Positions 34,875-43,848 are shown, counted from the first letter of the stretch. The stretch: DNA of 64,000 bases from Amycolatopsis sp. (GCF_025464955.1 NZ_JAODNM010000092.1:62001-126000), one strand, 5' to 3'. Translations and numbers: made by a program. The notes: generated by a model from the letters alone, not told the origin.

Positions 34875-35200
34875 CTACGCAACTCTCCAGGCGTCCGTGG
34901 CGCATCCGACCTCGAAGTGCCACCAGCCTTCCTCCTGACCGCGGACCAAGAGCTGCTTGAGCTTGCCCAGCTCGGCCTCGGCAGGCACGGTGAACGCGAC
35001 CAGCGGGAACTCGTCGCCACGACGTCGCCTTCGGCGATTCCATCCTGCAGGAACGGTACGTTCTCGATACGGGCGGTGTCCTCGTCAAGGAGTGTCGTCC
35101 ACAGACCTTCAATGTCGTGCGGTAGCCAGCCTTCTCTCGGCTCGAACCGGAACCAGACCTTGATGCGCTGATCCCCGGCTATGCCCTGTTCTGCCGACAT
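34875..35200 (-). pseudogene. Decayed DUF4265-family gene
   Basis: The N-terminal part from ATG 35200 reads IKVWFRFEPREGWLPH, ARIENVPFLQDGI and AEGDVVATS, like DUF4265 proteins. The matching C-terminal part is in another frame (FPLVAFTVPAEAELGKLK, then GWWHFEVGCATDAWRVA ending at 34875). The frame changes near 35025, and about 40 residues of the family are probably missing between the parts. The gene is flanked by the 22-bp repeats. Family assignment is from remembered motifs. Confidence 0.6.
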
Positions 35201-35246
35201 TTGACGACGTCATGGGGAACATGGTCGCGCATCGACGCGGCAGGGG

Positions 35247-35268
35247 CGTTCGCCAGCGGTCTCGTTCG
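35247..35268 (+). repeat. 22-bp direct repeat, right copy
   Basis: Identical to 34844-34865. It lies about 55 bp before the PASTA lipoprotein gene. Confidence 0.8.
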
Positions 35269-35322
35269 GGTACTTGGGCTCTGGGGCGGCAACGTTCCGT
35301 GCGGTTGGCCCGATACCCCTAT

Positions 35323-35724
35323 ATGGCCTACCGCGGCAGGAAACTCTTCGCCGTCGTCCTCCTCGCCCCCGTCCTCGCTGCCTGCGCCCACGCCGCGCCG
35401 CCGGGTTCCGTCACGGGCACGCCGATCGCCCCGGCGACCGTCACCGCCACCATTCCGGTGACCGGCACGGGCCCGGCGCCCGCCACGCAGGCCGACACGC
35501 TCGCGACTGTGCCCGATGTGTCCGGGATGAACCACCAGCAGGCCCAGGACGCCATGCAGGCCGCGGGGTTCTACAACCTTCGCGAAGTCGACGGCAAAGG
35601 CCTCGGCCGGTTGCTGATCGTGGACCGGAACTGGGTGCAGACCGGGCAGACCCCCGCCGCCGGTTCGCGGGTCCCGGCCGGCACCGTGGTCACGCTGACG
35701 GCGGTCAAGTACACGGACAACTGA
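35323..35724 (+). CDS. Lipoprotein with one PASTA domain
   Basis: 133 aa, ATG at 35323. A short basic start, a hydrophobic stretch and the lipobox VLAAC place it on the outer face of the membrane after lipidation. A Pro/Thr-rich linker leads to a single PASTA-like domain (ATVPDVSGMNHQQAQDAMQA to PAGTVVTLTAV). PASTA domains usually sense muropeptides in Ser/Thr kinases and penicillin-binding proteins; a free lipid-anchored one may bind wall fragments. Confidence 0.8.
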   Translation: MAYRGRKLFAVVLLAPVLAACAHAAPPGSVTGTPIAPATVTATIPVTGTGPAPATQADTLATVPDVSGMNHQQAQDAMQAAGFYNLREVDGKGLGRLLIVDRNWVQTGQTPAAGSRVPAGTVVTLTAVKYTDN

Positions 35725-35876
35725 GCCGGATCAACCACGTTCCGACACCAGGATTGGTCTCTGTTGGTGAAGAACGGACTGTCGGCGTGCCGAGGCAGAA
35801 GGCATGCCGTATCGTCCGCGATTGACGACGCGGTGGCGTTTCTTGTTGGAAAATGTTGATTCCGGAGGTGGGTCGG

Positions 35877-37574
35877 GTGCACGTCCTTGCGGATGCGAAC
35901 CTGCGACTGAACGCGAGCCCGATCGACTACGTGCTCCTGGCGTTCTACTTCGTGCTGGTGCTGGGTATCGGGGCACTCGCGCGCAGACAGGTTTCGAGCA
36001 GTCTCGACTTCTTCCTGTCCGGGCGATCACTGCCCGCGTGGGTCACCGGGCTGGCGTTCATTTCGGCGAACCTCGGCGCGGTCGAGGTGATGGGTATGTC
36101 GGCCAACGGCGCCGAGTACGGCCTGCCGACCGTGCACTACTTCTGGATCGGCGCGATCCCGGCGATGCTGTTCCTCGGCATCGTGATGATGCCGTTCTAC
36201 TACGGTTCGAAGGTCCGCAGTGTCCCGGAGTTCATGCGGCGCCGCTTCGGCAAACCGGCACACCTCGTCAACGGCGTCAGTTTCGCCGTCGCGCAGATCC
36301 TGATCGCCGGCGCGAACCTGTTCCTCCTGGCCAGTGTCGTGAAGCTGATGCTCGGCTGGCCGCTGTGGGTGTCGATCGTCGCCGCCGCCGCCATCGTGCT
36401 CTCCTACACCGCGCTCGGCGGGCTCTCGGCCGCGATCTACAACGAGGTCCTGCAGTTCTTCGTCATCGTGATCGCCCTCGTCCCGCTGACGATCGTCGGC
36501 CTGGTCAAGGTCGGCGGCTGGCAGGGCCTGGTCGACAAGGTCACCAACAGTCCGGGCGGCACGCAACAGCTGCACTCGTGGCCGGGTGACAACCTGACCG
36601 GGTTCGGCAACAGCTTCCTGTCCGTCCTCGGCATCATCTTCGGCCTGGGTTTCGTGCTCTCCTTCGGGTACTGGACGACGAACTTCGTCGAGGTCCAGCG
36701 CGCGATGGCGTCGAAGAGCATGTCGGCCGCGCGCCGGACGCCGATCATCGGCGCGTTCCCGAAGATGCTGATCCCGTTCATCGTGATCATCCCCGGCATG
36801 ATCGCCGCGGTCAGCGTGTCCGAGTACATCAAGGACAAGCCCGCCCTGCTCGCCGGCGGCAACGGGTCCACCGGGGTCACCTTCAACAACGCGTTGCTGC
36901 TGCTCATGCGCGACCTGCTGCCCAACGGCATGCTCGGCGTCGCGATCTGCGGCCTGCTGGCGTCGTTCATGGCCGGGATGGCCGCGAACCTCAGCGCCTT
37001 CAACTCGGTGTTCACCTACGACATCTGGCAGACCTACATCAAGAAGGACCGGCCGGACGGCTATTACCTGCGGCTCGGCCGGATCGCCACCGCGGCCGGC
37101 ACGATCCTCGCGATCGGCACCGCGTTCATCGCCTCGAACTCCGGCAACATCCTGAACTACCTGCAGGACCTGTTCTCCTTCTTCAACGCCCCGCTGTTCG
37201 CGACGTTCATCCTCGGCATGTTCTGGAAGCGGATGACCGGGACGGCCGGCTGGATCGGCCTCGTGCTCGGCACGGCGTCCGCGGTGACGGTCTGGAGCCT
37301 GGCCCAGGCCGGGGTGCTCGGTTTGCACGGCCAAGGCATCAGCTTCGTCGCGGCCGGGGTGGCGTTCGTGGTCGACATCGTGCTCAGCGTCGTGATCTCG
37401 CTGGTGACCGCGCCGAAACCGGACAGCGAGCTCACCGGGCTGGTGTACTCGCTGACGCCGAAGGTCGACCGGACGCATGACGCCACCGGCGAGAACTCGG
37501 GCTGGTACCGCAAGCCCACGCTGCTGGCGGGCATCGTCCTGGTCCTGACCATCGGCCTGAACATCCTCTTCTAG
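35877..37574 (+). CDS. Sodium:solute symporter (SSS family)
   Basis: 565 aa from GTG 35877, preferred because GGAGG ends 8 nt upstream; ATG 35853 would overlap that site. About 13 membrane helices. SSS signatures include FFLSGRSLPAWVTGLAFIS, VRSVPEFMRRRFG and the segment ALGGLSAAIYNEVLQFFVIV. Imports a sugar, carboxylate or similar solute with Na+; substrate unknown. It is followed after 14 bp by a small membrane protein, so the two are probably one unit. Confidence 0.92.
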   Translation: MHVLADANLRLNASPIDYVLLAFYFVLVLGIGALARRQVSSSLDFFLSGRSLPAWVTGLAFISANLGAVEVMGMSANGAEYGLPTVHYFWIGAIPAMLFLGIVMMPFYYGSKVRSVPEFMRRRFGKPAHLVNGVSFAVAQILIAGANLFLLASVVKLMLGWPLWVSIVAAAAIVLSYTALGGLSAAIYNEVLQFFVIVIALVPLTIVGLVKVGGWQGLVDKVTNSPGGTQQLHSWPGDNLTGFGNSFLSVLGIIFGLGFVLSFGYWTTNFVEVQRAMASKSMSAARRTPIIGAFPKMLIPFIVIIPGMIAAVSVSEYIKDKPALLAGGNGSTGVTFNNALLLLMRDLLPNGMLGVAICGLLASFMAGMAANLSAFNSVFTYDIWQTYIKKDRPDGYYLRLGRIATAAGTILAIGTAFIASNSGNILNYLQDLFSFFNAPLFATFILGMFWKRMTGTAGWIGLVLGTASAVTVWSLAQAGVLGLHGQGISFVAAGVAFVVDIVLSVVISLVTAPKPDSELTGLVYSLTPKVDRTHDATGENSGWYRKPTLLAGIVLVLTIGLNILF

Positions 37575-37588
37575 AAGGAGACCCACAC

Positions 37589-37858
37589 ATGAGCACGGAA
37601 GCTCCGCGCCGCGCCGGTGCCTTCGACATCCGGCTGATCATCGCCTTGCTGCTGGGTGTCTACGGCCTGGTACTGACGGTCATGGGGATCTGGTTCACCA
37701 CCGACGCCGACCGGGCGAAGGCCGCCGGCGTCAACATCAACCTGTGGGCCGGGATCGGCATGCTGGTGTTCTCGGCGCTGTTCATCCTGTGGGCGCTGAC
37801 GCGACCGCTCCTGGTGCCCCCGCCTGCCGACATGGCCACTCCCGAACAGGGCGAATAG
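37589..37858 (+). CDS. Small two-helix membrane protein, symporter partner
   Basis: 89 aa, ATG with AGAAGGAG upstream. Two membrane helices (LIIALLLGVYGLVLTVMGIW and LWAGIGMLVFSALFILWALT) joined by a short charged loop. Co-transcription with the symporter suggests an accessory subunit, as small membrane proteins accompany some SSS permeases in other bacteria. No named family recognised. Confidence 0.75.
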   Translation: MSTEAPRRAGAFDIRLIIALLLGVYGLVLTVMGIWFTTDADRAKAAGVNINLWAGIGMLVFSALFILWALTRPLLVPPPADMATPEQGE

Positions 37859-37892
37859 ACCGGTTGTCGCCACACCGCGGGCCGGCTGCCGC

Positions 37893-37898
37893 TACCGT
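37893..37898 (+). promoter_or_regulatory. -10 element of leaderless lipoprotein promoter
   Basis: TACCGT ends 7 nt before GTG 37906. Confidence 0.5.
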
Positions 37899-37905
37899 GC
37901 ACGGC

Positions 37906-38916
37906 GTGTTCCTTCGCGCCCGAGGTAGCCGGCTCAGCCGTGTATTCGTCCCCCTGTCCGGCTTGCTCGTCTTGGCCGCCGTTTCGGCGTGCGGCCCGGA
38001 CCTGAGCAAGGCGAACTTCCCCCGTACGACCATGACTGCACAGGCGTCGGCGGGCGCACCCGCGGCCGGTGCCGACGACCCGGCGTTCGGGTTGCCGGCG
38101 CAACGCCTGGTCGACACCTGCGCGCTCGTCGGCAAGGACGTGCTGGGGAGCATCGGCACGGTATCCGGTACGGCGGACGGCTTCGGTCTCGAAAAGTGCT
38201 CGAACGACGTCAAGGACGCCGGTGGCAAGGCGATGCACGTGGCGGTGGAGCTCGGGTCGCTGGTGATCGGCGGGACGACCAACGCCACCGGCACCGTGCA
38301 GGGCATGCCGGAGATCGTCGACAAATCGGTCCCGGCCGGCTGCACCGACACGGCTGTCACGTCCACCACTCCGCACGCCGTGGGCATCTCGGTCGACCTC
38401 GGCTACGACGGCGGTGGGGATCCGTGCCCGCCGGCGCACACCGTGCTCGACAAGATCCTTCAGCTCATCAAGACCGACGCGCCCAAGCTGGCCGACGCGT
38501 CCACGCCCGGTTCGCTGGTTCCCGTCGACCCGTGCACGAGCGCTGACGCCGCGGTCGCCGCGGACGTTTCCGGTGGGCAGGCGACGACATCTCCGACTGG
38601 ACTGCACGGGTGCGGCTGGGGTGACAAGGTCCAACTGACCTTCTCGAACGCGATCCCGCCCAGCGAAGGCGACGGGTACAAGGCAGTCGACCTCGGTGGC
38701 GGCATTTCCGCCTTCCAGAAGACCTCGACCGCCGGGGTGGGCTGCGACGTCAAGTGGCAGCACCGGACCCTGCCAGGTGCCCAGGGCGAGACCGCGAAGG
38801 CTGAGATCGTCGACGTCAACTACAGCGACTACAGCGCGAGCGCGGCCAAGGTCGACGTCTGCCCGAAGGCCGTCCAGTTCGCCAAGAGCGTCGTCACCAA
38901 GCTGCCGAAGCCTTAG
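37906..38916 (+). CDS. Putative lipoprotein, possibly with two DUF3558-like halves
   Basis: 336 aa from GTG 37906. Signal sequence with lipobox LAAVSAC. The mature protein has paired cysteines in two similar halves (LVDTCALVGKDVLGS with GLEKCSNDV, and VPVDPCTSADAAVAAD with LHGCGWGD), which resembles two DUF3558-type units in tandem. Surface-exposed; function unknown. It is not obviously linked to dhaK 77 bp downstream. Confidence 0.65.
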   Translation: MFLRARGSRLSRVFVPLSGLLVLAAVSACGPDLSKANFPRTTMTAQASAGAPAAGADDPAFGLPAQRLVDTCALVGKDVLGSIGTVSGTADGFGLEKCSNDVKDAGGKAMHVAVELGSLVIGGTTNATGTVQGMPEIVDKSVPAGCTDTAVTSTTPHAVGISVDLGYDGGGDPCPPAHTVLDKILQLIKTDAPKLADASTPGSLVPVDPCTSADAAVAADVSGGQATTSPTGLHGCGWGDKVQLTFSNAIPPSEGDGYKAVDLGGGISAFQKTSTAGVGCDVKWQHRTLPGAQGETAKAEIVDVNYSDYSASAAKVDVCPKAVQFAKSVVTKLPKP

Positions 38917-38993
38917 CGTAGCCAGCGGCCATGGCGCCCGGCGGCCAGGGACGGTAGGAAGGACCGGACACGACGACGTGCCGGAGGCCGAAC

Positions 38994-39995
38994 ATGAAGA
39001 AGATCATCAACGATCCGTCGACAGTGGTCGAAGAATCCCTGCGCGGGCTCGCCGCGGCACACCAGGACATCCTGCGGGTGCAGACCGATCCTGCCCTGGT
39101 GGTGCGTGCCGACGCGCCGGTGGCGGACAAGGTCGCGGTGATCTCCGGCGGGGGCTCCGGGCATGAACCGCTGCACGGCGGTTTCGTCGGGCTAGGCATG
39201 CTCGACGCGGCCGTGCCGGGCGCGGTGTTCACGTCGCCGACGCCGGACGCCGTCCAAGCCGCGGTGCTGGCGACCGCCGGCAGCGCGGGCGCGCTGCTGA
39301 TCGTCAAGAACTACACCGGGGACGTGCTCAACTTCGAGACGGCCGCCGAACTGGCCGCGGCCGAGGATATCGACGTGCGCAGCGTGGTGATCGACGACGA
39401 CGTCGCGGTCAAGGACTCGACGTACACAGCCGGCCGTCGCGGGGTCGGCGGAACGGTCCTGCTGGAGAAGATCACCGGTGCCGCCGCCGAACGCGGTGAC
39501 TCGCTCGACGACGTGGAATCGCTGGCGCGCAAGGTGATCGGCCAGGTCAGGTCGATCGGGGTGGCGTTGACCCCGCCGACCGTCCCGCACGCCGGCGAGC
39601 CGAGCTTCACCCTGGCCGACAACGAGATCGAGTTCGGCATCGGCATCCACGGCGAGCCCGGCCGCGAGCGCATCCCGGCCGAACCGGCGGACGCGCTGGT
39701 CGCGCGGCTGGTCGACGCCGTCGTCGAGGACCTCCCCTTCACCAAGGGCGACCGGGTCCTGTTGTTCACCAACTCGATGGGCGGAACGCCGCTGATCGAG
39801 CTCTACCTCGCGCACGGGATCGCCGAAAAGCTGCTGGCGGAGCGGGGGATCGTGGTCGAGCGCAGGTTGGTCGGGCCGTACATCACGAGCCTCGAGATGC
39901 AGGGGATGAGCCTGACGCTGCTGAAGATCGACGACGAACTCACCGAACTGTGGGATGCTCCGGTCAACACGGCCGCGCTGCGATGGGGGATCTGA
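38994..39995 (+). CDS. dhaK: Dihydroxyacetone kinase subunit DhaK
   Basis: 333 aa, ATG with CCGGAGG upstream. Binds dihydroxyacetone covalently through a histidine hemiaminal. N-terminal SGGGSGHEPLHGGFVG, and the substrate His is in the GIGIHGEPGRERIP segment. Runs one base before dhaL. With DhaL and DhaM it forms a PTS-dependent kinase that gives dihydroxyacetone phosphate. Confidence 0.96.
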   Translation: MKKIINDPSTVVEESLRGLAAAHQDILRVQTDPALVVRADAPVADKVAVISGGGSGHEPLHGGFVGLGMLDAAVPGAVFTSPTPDAVQAAVLATAGSAGALLIVKNYTGDVLNFETAAELAAAEDIDVRSVVIDDDVAVKDSTYTAGRRGVGGTVLLEKITGAAAERGDSLDDVESLARKVIGQVRSIGVALTPPTVPHAGEPSFTLADNEIEFGIGIHGEPGRERIPAEPADALVARLVDAVVEDLPFTKGDRVLLFTNSMGGTPLIELYLAHGIAEKLLAERGIVVERRLVGPYITSLEMQGMSLTLLKIDDELTELWDAPVNTAALRWGI

Positions 39996-39996
39996 C

Positions 39997-40626
39997 ATGG
40001 GGTGCACCGCCGCGCAGGTGGCCGCCGCGCTGAAGGCCGCCGCGGTCGTGGTCGCCGAGCACCGGGCCGAGCTGATCGACCTCGACCGCGCGATCGGCGA
40101 CGCCGACCACGGCGAGAACCTGAACCGCGGGTTCGCCGCCATCGTCGCGGCACTCGACGCGGCGTCACCCGAAACGCCCGGTGCGGTGCTGAAGCTGGCC
40201 GCCACGACGTTGATCTCGAAGGTCGGCGGCGCCGCGGGACCGTTGTATGGCACGGCTTTCCTTCGTGCGGCGACGAAGCTCGGCGACCGGTCCGAAATGG
40301 ACGTCGGCGCACTGGTCGAGGTTCTCGAAGCGGCGCTCGGCGGGGTCCAGGCGCGGGGCAAGGCCGTCGAGGGTGACGCGACGATGGTGGACGCCCTGGT
40401 GCCGGCCGTCGCTGCCGCGCAGGCCGCCGCCTCGACCGGGGCCGACGTGGCAGCCGTGCTCACCGCGGCCGCCGACGCCGCGGACAAGGGCGCCGAGTCC
40501 ACTGTGGACCTCGTCGCCCGCAAAGGCCGGGCGTCCTACCTCGGTGAGCGGGCGATCGGCCATCTCGACCCCGGTGCGCGATCGGCGGCCCTGCTGCTGC
40601 GGGCGTTCGCCGACGCTGCCACGTGA
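39997..40626 (+). CDS. dhaL: Dihydroxyacetone kinase subunit DhaL
   Basis: 209 aa, ATG one base after dhaK; a frame from 39955 would overlap DhaK and is rejected. All-helical ADP-binding subunit that passes phosphate from DhaM to dihydroxyacetone. The Mg-binding aspartates are in DLDRAIGDADHGENLNRGF, and the nucleotide loop is SKVGGAAGPLYGTAF. It contains a TCCACTGTGGA palindrome (40498-40508). Confidence 0.95.
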   Translation: MGCTAAQVAAALKAAAVVVAEHRAELIDLDRAIGDADHGENLNRGFAAIVAALDAASPETPGAVLKLAATTLISKVGGAAGPLYGTAFLRAATKLGDRSEMDVGALVEVLEAALGGVQARGKAVEGDATMVDALVPAVAAAQAAASTGADVAAVLTAAADAADKGAESTVDLVARKGRASYLGERAIGHLDPGARSAALLLRAFADAAT

Positions 40627-40654
40627 CGGTTTTTCGCTCTTTCCCGGAGGTTGC

Positions 40655-41326
40655 ATGAACACGGTCGGGCTCGTTCTCGTTTCCCACAGCGCCAAACTTG
40701 CCGAGGGACTGGCCGAACTCGCCGCCCAGATGGCGCCGGACGTGACCATCGTGGCCGCCGGCGGCCTGCCCGGCGGGGGGATCGGTACCGACTATGACGA
40801 GGTTGTCGCCGCGGTTCAGCGTGCCGATTCCGGTGCCGGGGTAGTCCTGTTGTACGACCTCGGCAGTGCCCAGATGACGGCCGAACTCGCGGTGGAGAGC
40901 CTGGCTGACCCGGATGCGGCCTTCGTCGTCGACGCGCCGCTCGTCGAGGGCGCGGTGGCCGCGGCGGTCGCCGCGCAGGGCGGAGCCGATCGGTCGGCCG
41001 TCGCGGCAGCGGCCGCGTCCGCGGGTGCGCCGCCGGACCTCGTCGACGTCTCGGGGGACGCGGGTGGGGCGACCGAGTTGACCCTGCGCAACGACGTCGG
41101 CCTGCACGCCCGTCCGGCCGCGCTGCTGGTCCGCAGCCTCGCCGGATTGGACGCCGAGGTCAAGATCCGGCTTGGTGACCACGAGGCGGACGCGCGCAGC
41201 GTCCTCGCTTTGATGTCGCTCGGGGCTCGCGAAGGCGACCGGATCGAGGTACGGGCGGTTGGTGCTCAGGCGAGCGAAGCCCTGCGTAAGGTTCAAGAAC
41301 TGGTGGACAGAAACTTTGGGGAGTGA
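40655..41326 (+). CDS. dhaM: DhaM phosphotransfer protein with EIIA and HPr domains
   Basis: 223 aa, ATG with CCGGAGG upstream. The N-terminal EIIA-mannose-like domain has the phospho-His in LVLVSHSAKLAEG. After a linker rich in Ala, an HPr-like domain begins near residue 140 with the phospho-His in NDVGLHARPAALLV. It therefore receives phosphate from enzyme I and passes it to DhaL-bound ADP. The EI-like third domain of some DhaM proteins is absent, so a separate EI gene is needed. Confidence 0.93.
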   Translation: MNTVGLVLVSHSAKLAEGLAELAAQMAPDVTIVAAGGLPGGGIGTDYDEVVAAVQRADSGAGVVLLYDLGSAQMTAELAVESLADPDAAFVVDAPLVEGAVAAAVAAQGGADRSAVAAAAASAGAPPDLVDVSGDAGGATELTLRNDVGLHARPAALLVRSLAGLDAEVKIRLGDHEADARSVLALMSLGAREGDRIEVRAVGAQASEALRKVQELVDRNFGE

Positions 41327-41863
41327 GTGGTGTTACGCAGGGGGATGGCGGTAGCCGACGCGGCGGGCTGTGTGCTGCTGGCGGGGTGTACGGCGACGGT
41401 GGCCGGGCAAGGCACGGCGGACCAGGGGATCAAGCACCTGAACTTCAACGGAATGCCGCTGGGCAAGCTGGACGCCTGTTCGCTGCTGGCCGACGACTTC
41501 GTCACCAAGCAGTTCGGCGCATCGCTGCCGAAGACAACGATGTCGTCGAAACACTACTGCGAATGGGGCGGTAGCGTGCATGACGCCGGAGATGTCAACT
41601 TGTCGTTCGCGGCGTACAAGCCCTCGGCCGGTCGGCCCGGGACGACGCAGGAGAACCTCGGAGGCCGTACGTCCACCGTCATACCGCTGGACGCGACGCT
41701 CTGCGGGATCGAGACCTCGCTCGGCGAGGACTGGGGACCGGGCGAGAGCGGCTCGAAGCAGATGGCCGCAATCGACGTGACGACCACGGACGGCAAAGAT
41801 CCGTGCGCGGTGGCTCGTACGGTGGCCACAGCGGCCTGGCCGAAGCTGCCGGCGGTGTCGTGA
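41327..41863 (+). CDS. DUF3558-like lipoprotein
   Basis: 178 aa, GTG at 41327 directly after the dhaM stop (GTG 41330 and ATG 41345 are alternatives). Lipobox VLLAGC near residue 21. The mature domain has the spaced cysteines of DUF3558 (LDACSLLADDF, KHYCEWGG, TLCGIE, DPCAVARTV). Extracellular, lipid-anchored, unknown function. Overlap with the operon may be chance or read-through. Confidence 0.75.
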   Translation: MVLRRGMAVADAAGCVLLAGCTATVAGQGTADQGIKHLNFNGMPLGKLDACSLLADDFVTKQFGASLPKTTMSSKHYCEWGGSVHDAGDVNLSFAAYKPSAGRPGTTQENLGGRTSTVIPLDATLCGIETSLGEDWGPGESGSKQMAAIDVTTTDGKDPCAVARTVATAAWPKLPAVS

Positions 41864-41979
41864 CTGTGTGGCGTGACCCTCGTCTTTCTCGATTCGGTAG
41901 GTGACGTTTCCGGCCGGTGGGGCTTTTCCGTGGCACTATCAGCGGGAAACTACTAGCGAGTAACCACCGGAGGCCGGTT

Positions 41980-43752
41980 GTGGCACGCGAATTCGCCAGT
42001 GTGGGTGTGGTCGGTCTCGGCACGATGGGCGCCGGGATCGCCGAGGTTCTCGCCAGGAGCGGCCTGTCGGTAGTGGCGGTCGAGGTCGACGACGCCGCCG
42101 TCACTCGCGGGCGCGGGCACGTCGAGCACTCCACTGAGCGCGCGCTGAGCGCCGGCAAGCTCGACGACGCCGAGCTCGCCGCGTTGCACGGCCGGATCCG
42201 GTACACGACGTCGTTGTCCGAGCTGGCCGACGTCGATCTCGTGGTCGAAGCGATCCCCGAGAACCTCATGGCGAAGGCCGAGGTGTTCTCGCAGCTGGAC
42301 AAGATCACCAAACCGGAGACGATTTTCGCGTCCAACACCTCGTCCCTTTCGGTCACCGAGATCGGGGTGCACACCGCCCGGCCGGGCAAGGTCGTCGGCA
42401 TGCACTTCTTCAACCCGGCGCCGGTGTTGAAGCTGATCGAGATCGTGCGGACCGTGGTGACCGAGCCGGACGTCGTCACCGACGTCGTGGCTTTCGCGGA
42501 GCGGCTCGGGAAGACCCCGGTCGTCATCGGCGACCGCGCGGGCTTCATCGCGAACTCACTGCTGTTCGGCTACCTCAACCACGCCGTGCGGATGTACGAA
42601 CAGCGCTACGCCACGCGTGAGGACCTCGACGCCGCGATGCGGTACGGCTGCGGCTATCCCATGGGGCCACTGGCTTTGCTCGACCTGATCGGGCTCGACA
42701 CGGCGTACGAGATCCTCGACACGATGTACCACCAGTCGCGCAACCGGTTGCACGCGCCGGCGCCGCTGCTCAAGCAGATGATCACCGCCGGGCTGCTCGG
42801 CCGGAAGACAGGCCGCGGCTTCTACACCTACGACACGCCGGATTCGCCGACCGTCATCGACGCGGCCAAACCCTCCATTGTGGAGGGTGCGGTGGTCAGG
42901 GAGATCCGGAAGGTCGGCGTTGTCGGCACCGGCACGATGGCGACCGGCATCGTCGAAGTGTTCGCCAAACGCGGCTACGAAGTCATCCTGCGTGCGCGCA
43001 GCTCCGAAAAGGCGGCGGCTTCGGTCTCGCGGGTCAAGAAGTCGCTCGACAAGTCCGTGGTCAAGGGGCGGATCTCCGAGGTGGACGCGGCGGCGGCACT
43101 GGCGCGCATCACCCCGGCCGTCGAGTTCGAGGAACTGGCCGATGTGGACCTGGTGATCGAGGCCGTCGCCGAGGAACTCGCCGTCAAGCAGGCCGTTTTC
43201 GCCGCGCTGGACGACGTCGTCAAACCCGGCGCGATCCTCGCCACGACGACGTCTTCGCTGCCGGTGATCGAGTGCGCGGCCGCGACCGGCCGCGGTTCCG
43301 ACGTCGTCGGGCTGCATTTCTTCAACCCCGCCCCGGCGATGAAGCTCGTCGAGATCGTGTCGACCATCGCGACAGCGCCTGACGTCGTCGCCACCGTGCA
43401 CGAGCTGTGCGGTGCGATCGGCAAGCACCCGGTCCACTGTGGAGACAGGGCGGGTTTCATCGTCAACGCGCTGCTTTTCCCTTACCTCAACGACGCGGTG
43501 AAGATGCTCGAAGGGCACTACGCGCAGGCGGACGACATCGACACCGCCATGAAGGTCGGCTGCGGGCTGCCGATGGGCCCGTTCGAACTTCTCGACGTCG
43601 TCGGGCTGGACGTCTCACTGGCCATCGAGCGGACCCTGTTCAACGAGTTCCGCGAAGAGGGCTTCGCGCCCGCGCCGCTCCTCGAGCACCTCGTCACCGC
43701 CGGCCGCCTCGGCCGCAAAACCGGCAAGGGCTTCAAGGACTACACCGCCTAG
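41980..43752 (+). CDS. Double-domain 3-hydroxyacyl-CoA dehydrogenase
   Basis: 590 aa from GTG 41980 with CGGAGG 6 nt upstream. Two complete 3HCDH units in tandem. Each has a Rossmann N-domain (VGVVGLGTMGAGIAEVLA and VGVVGTGTMATGIVEVFA), the HFFNPAP motif with the catalytic His, and the C-terminal LGRKTGRGF / LGRKTGKGF. No crotonase domain, so it is not FadB. Likely oxidises 3-hydroxyacyl-CoA or 3-hydroxybutyryl-CoA with NAD+. Whether both halves are active is open. It holds two copies of the 11-bp palindrome. Confidence 0.9.
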   Translation: MAREFASVGVVGLGTMGAGIAEVLARSGLSVVAVEVDDAAVTRGRGHVEHSTERALSAGKLDDAELAALHGRIRYTTSLSELADVDLVVEAIPENLMAKAEVFSQLDKITKPETIFASNTSSLSVTEIGVHTARPGKVVGMHFFNPAPVLKLIEIVRTVVTEPDVVTDVVAFAERLGKTPVVIGDRAGFIANSLLFGYLNHAVRMYEQRYATREDLDAAMRYGCGYPMGPLALLDLIGLDTAYEILDTMYHQSRNRLHAPAPLLKQMITAGLLGRKTGRGFYTYDTPDSPTVIDAAKPSIVEGAVVREIRKVGVVGTGTMATGIVEVFAKRGYEVILRARSSEKAAASVSRVKKSLDKSVVKGRISEVDAAAALARITPAVEFEELADVDLVIEAVAEELAVKQAVFAALDDVVKPGAILATTTSSLPVIECAAATGRGSDVVGLHFFNPAPAMKLVEIVSTIATAPDVVATVHELCGAIGKHPVHCGDRAGFIVNALLFPYLNDAVKMLEGHYAQADDIDTAMKVGCGLPMGPFELLDVVGLDVSLAIERTLFNEFREEGFAPAPLLEHLVTAGRLGRKTGKGFKDYTA

Positions 43753-43782
43753 CAGGACTCCCCTCGAGGCCCTCCGCAAGGC

Positions 43783-43848
43783 GGGCACTTTTGTACGAGA
43801 GTGCCCTGCTTGAGAGCTCAACCAGGGCACGAAAGTACAAAAGTGCCC
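43783..43848. terminator. Nested bidirectional hairpin between convergent genes
   Basis: Outer 14-bp perfect stem (43783-43796 with 43835-43848), symmetric GAGA/GAAA bulge, inner 8-bp stem GTGCCCTG/CAGGGCAC, then TTGAG/CTCAA around AG. It lies between the convergent dehydrogenase and Lrp genes. The outer stem has TTTT in one arm and AAAA in the other. Confidence 0.8.
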
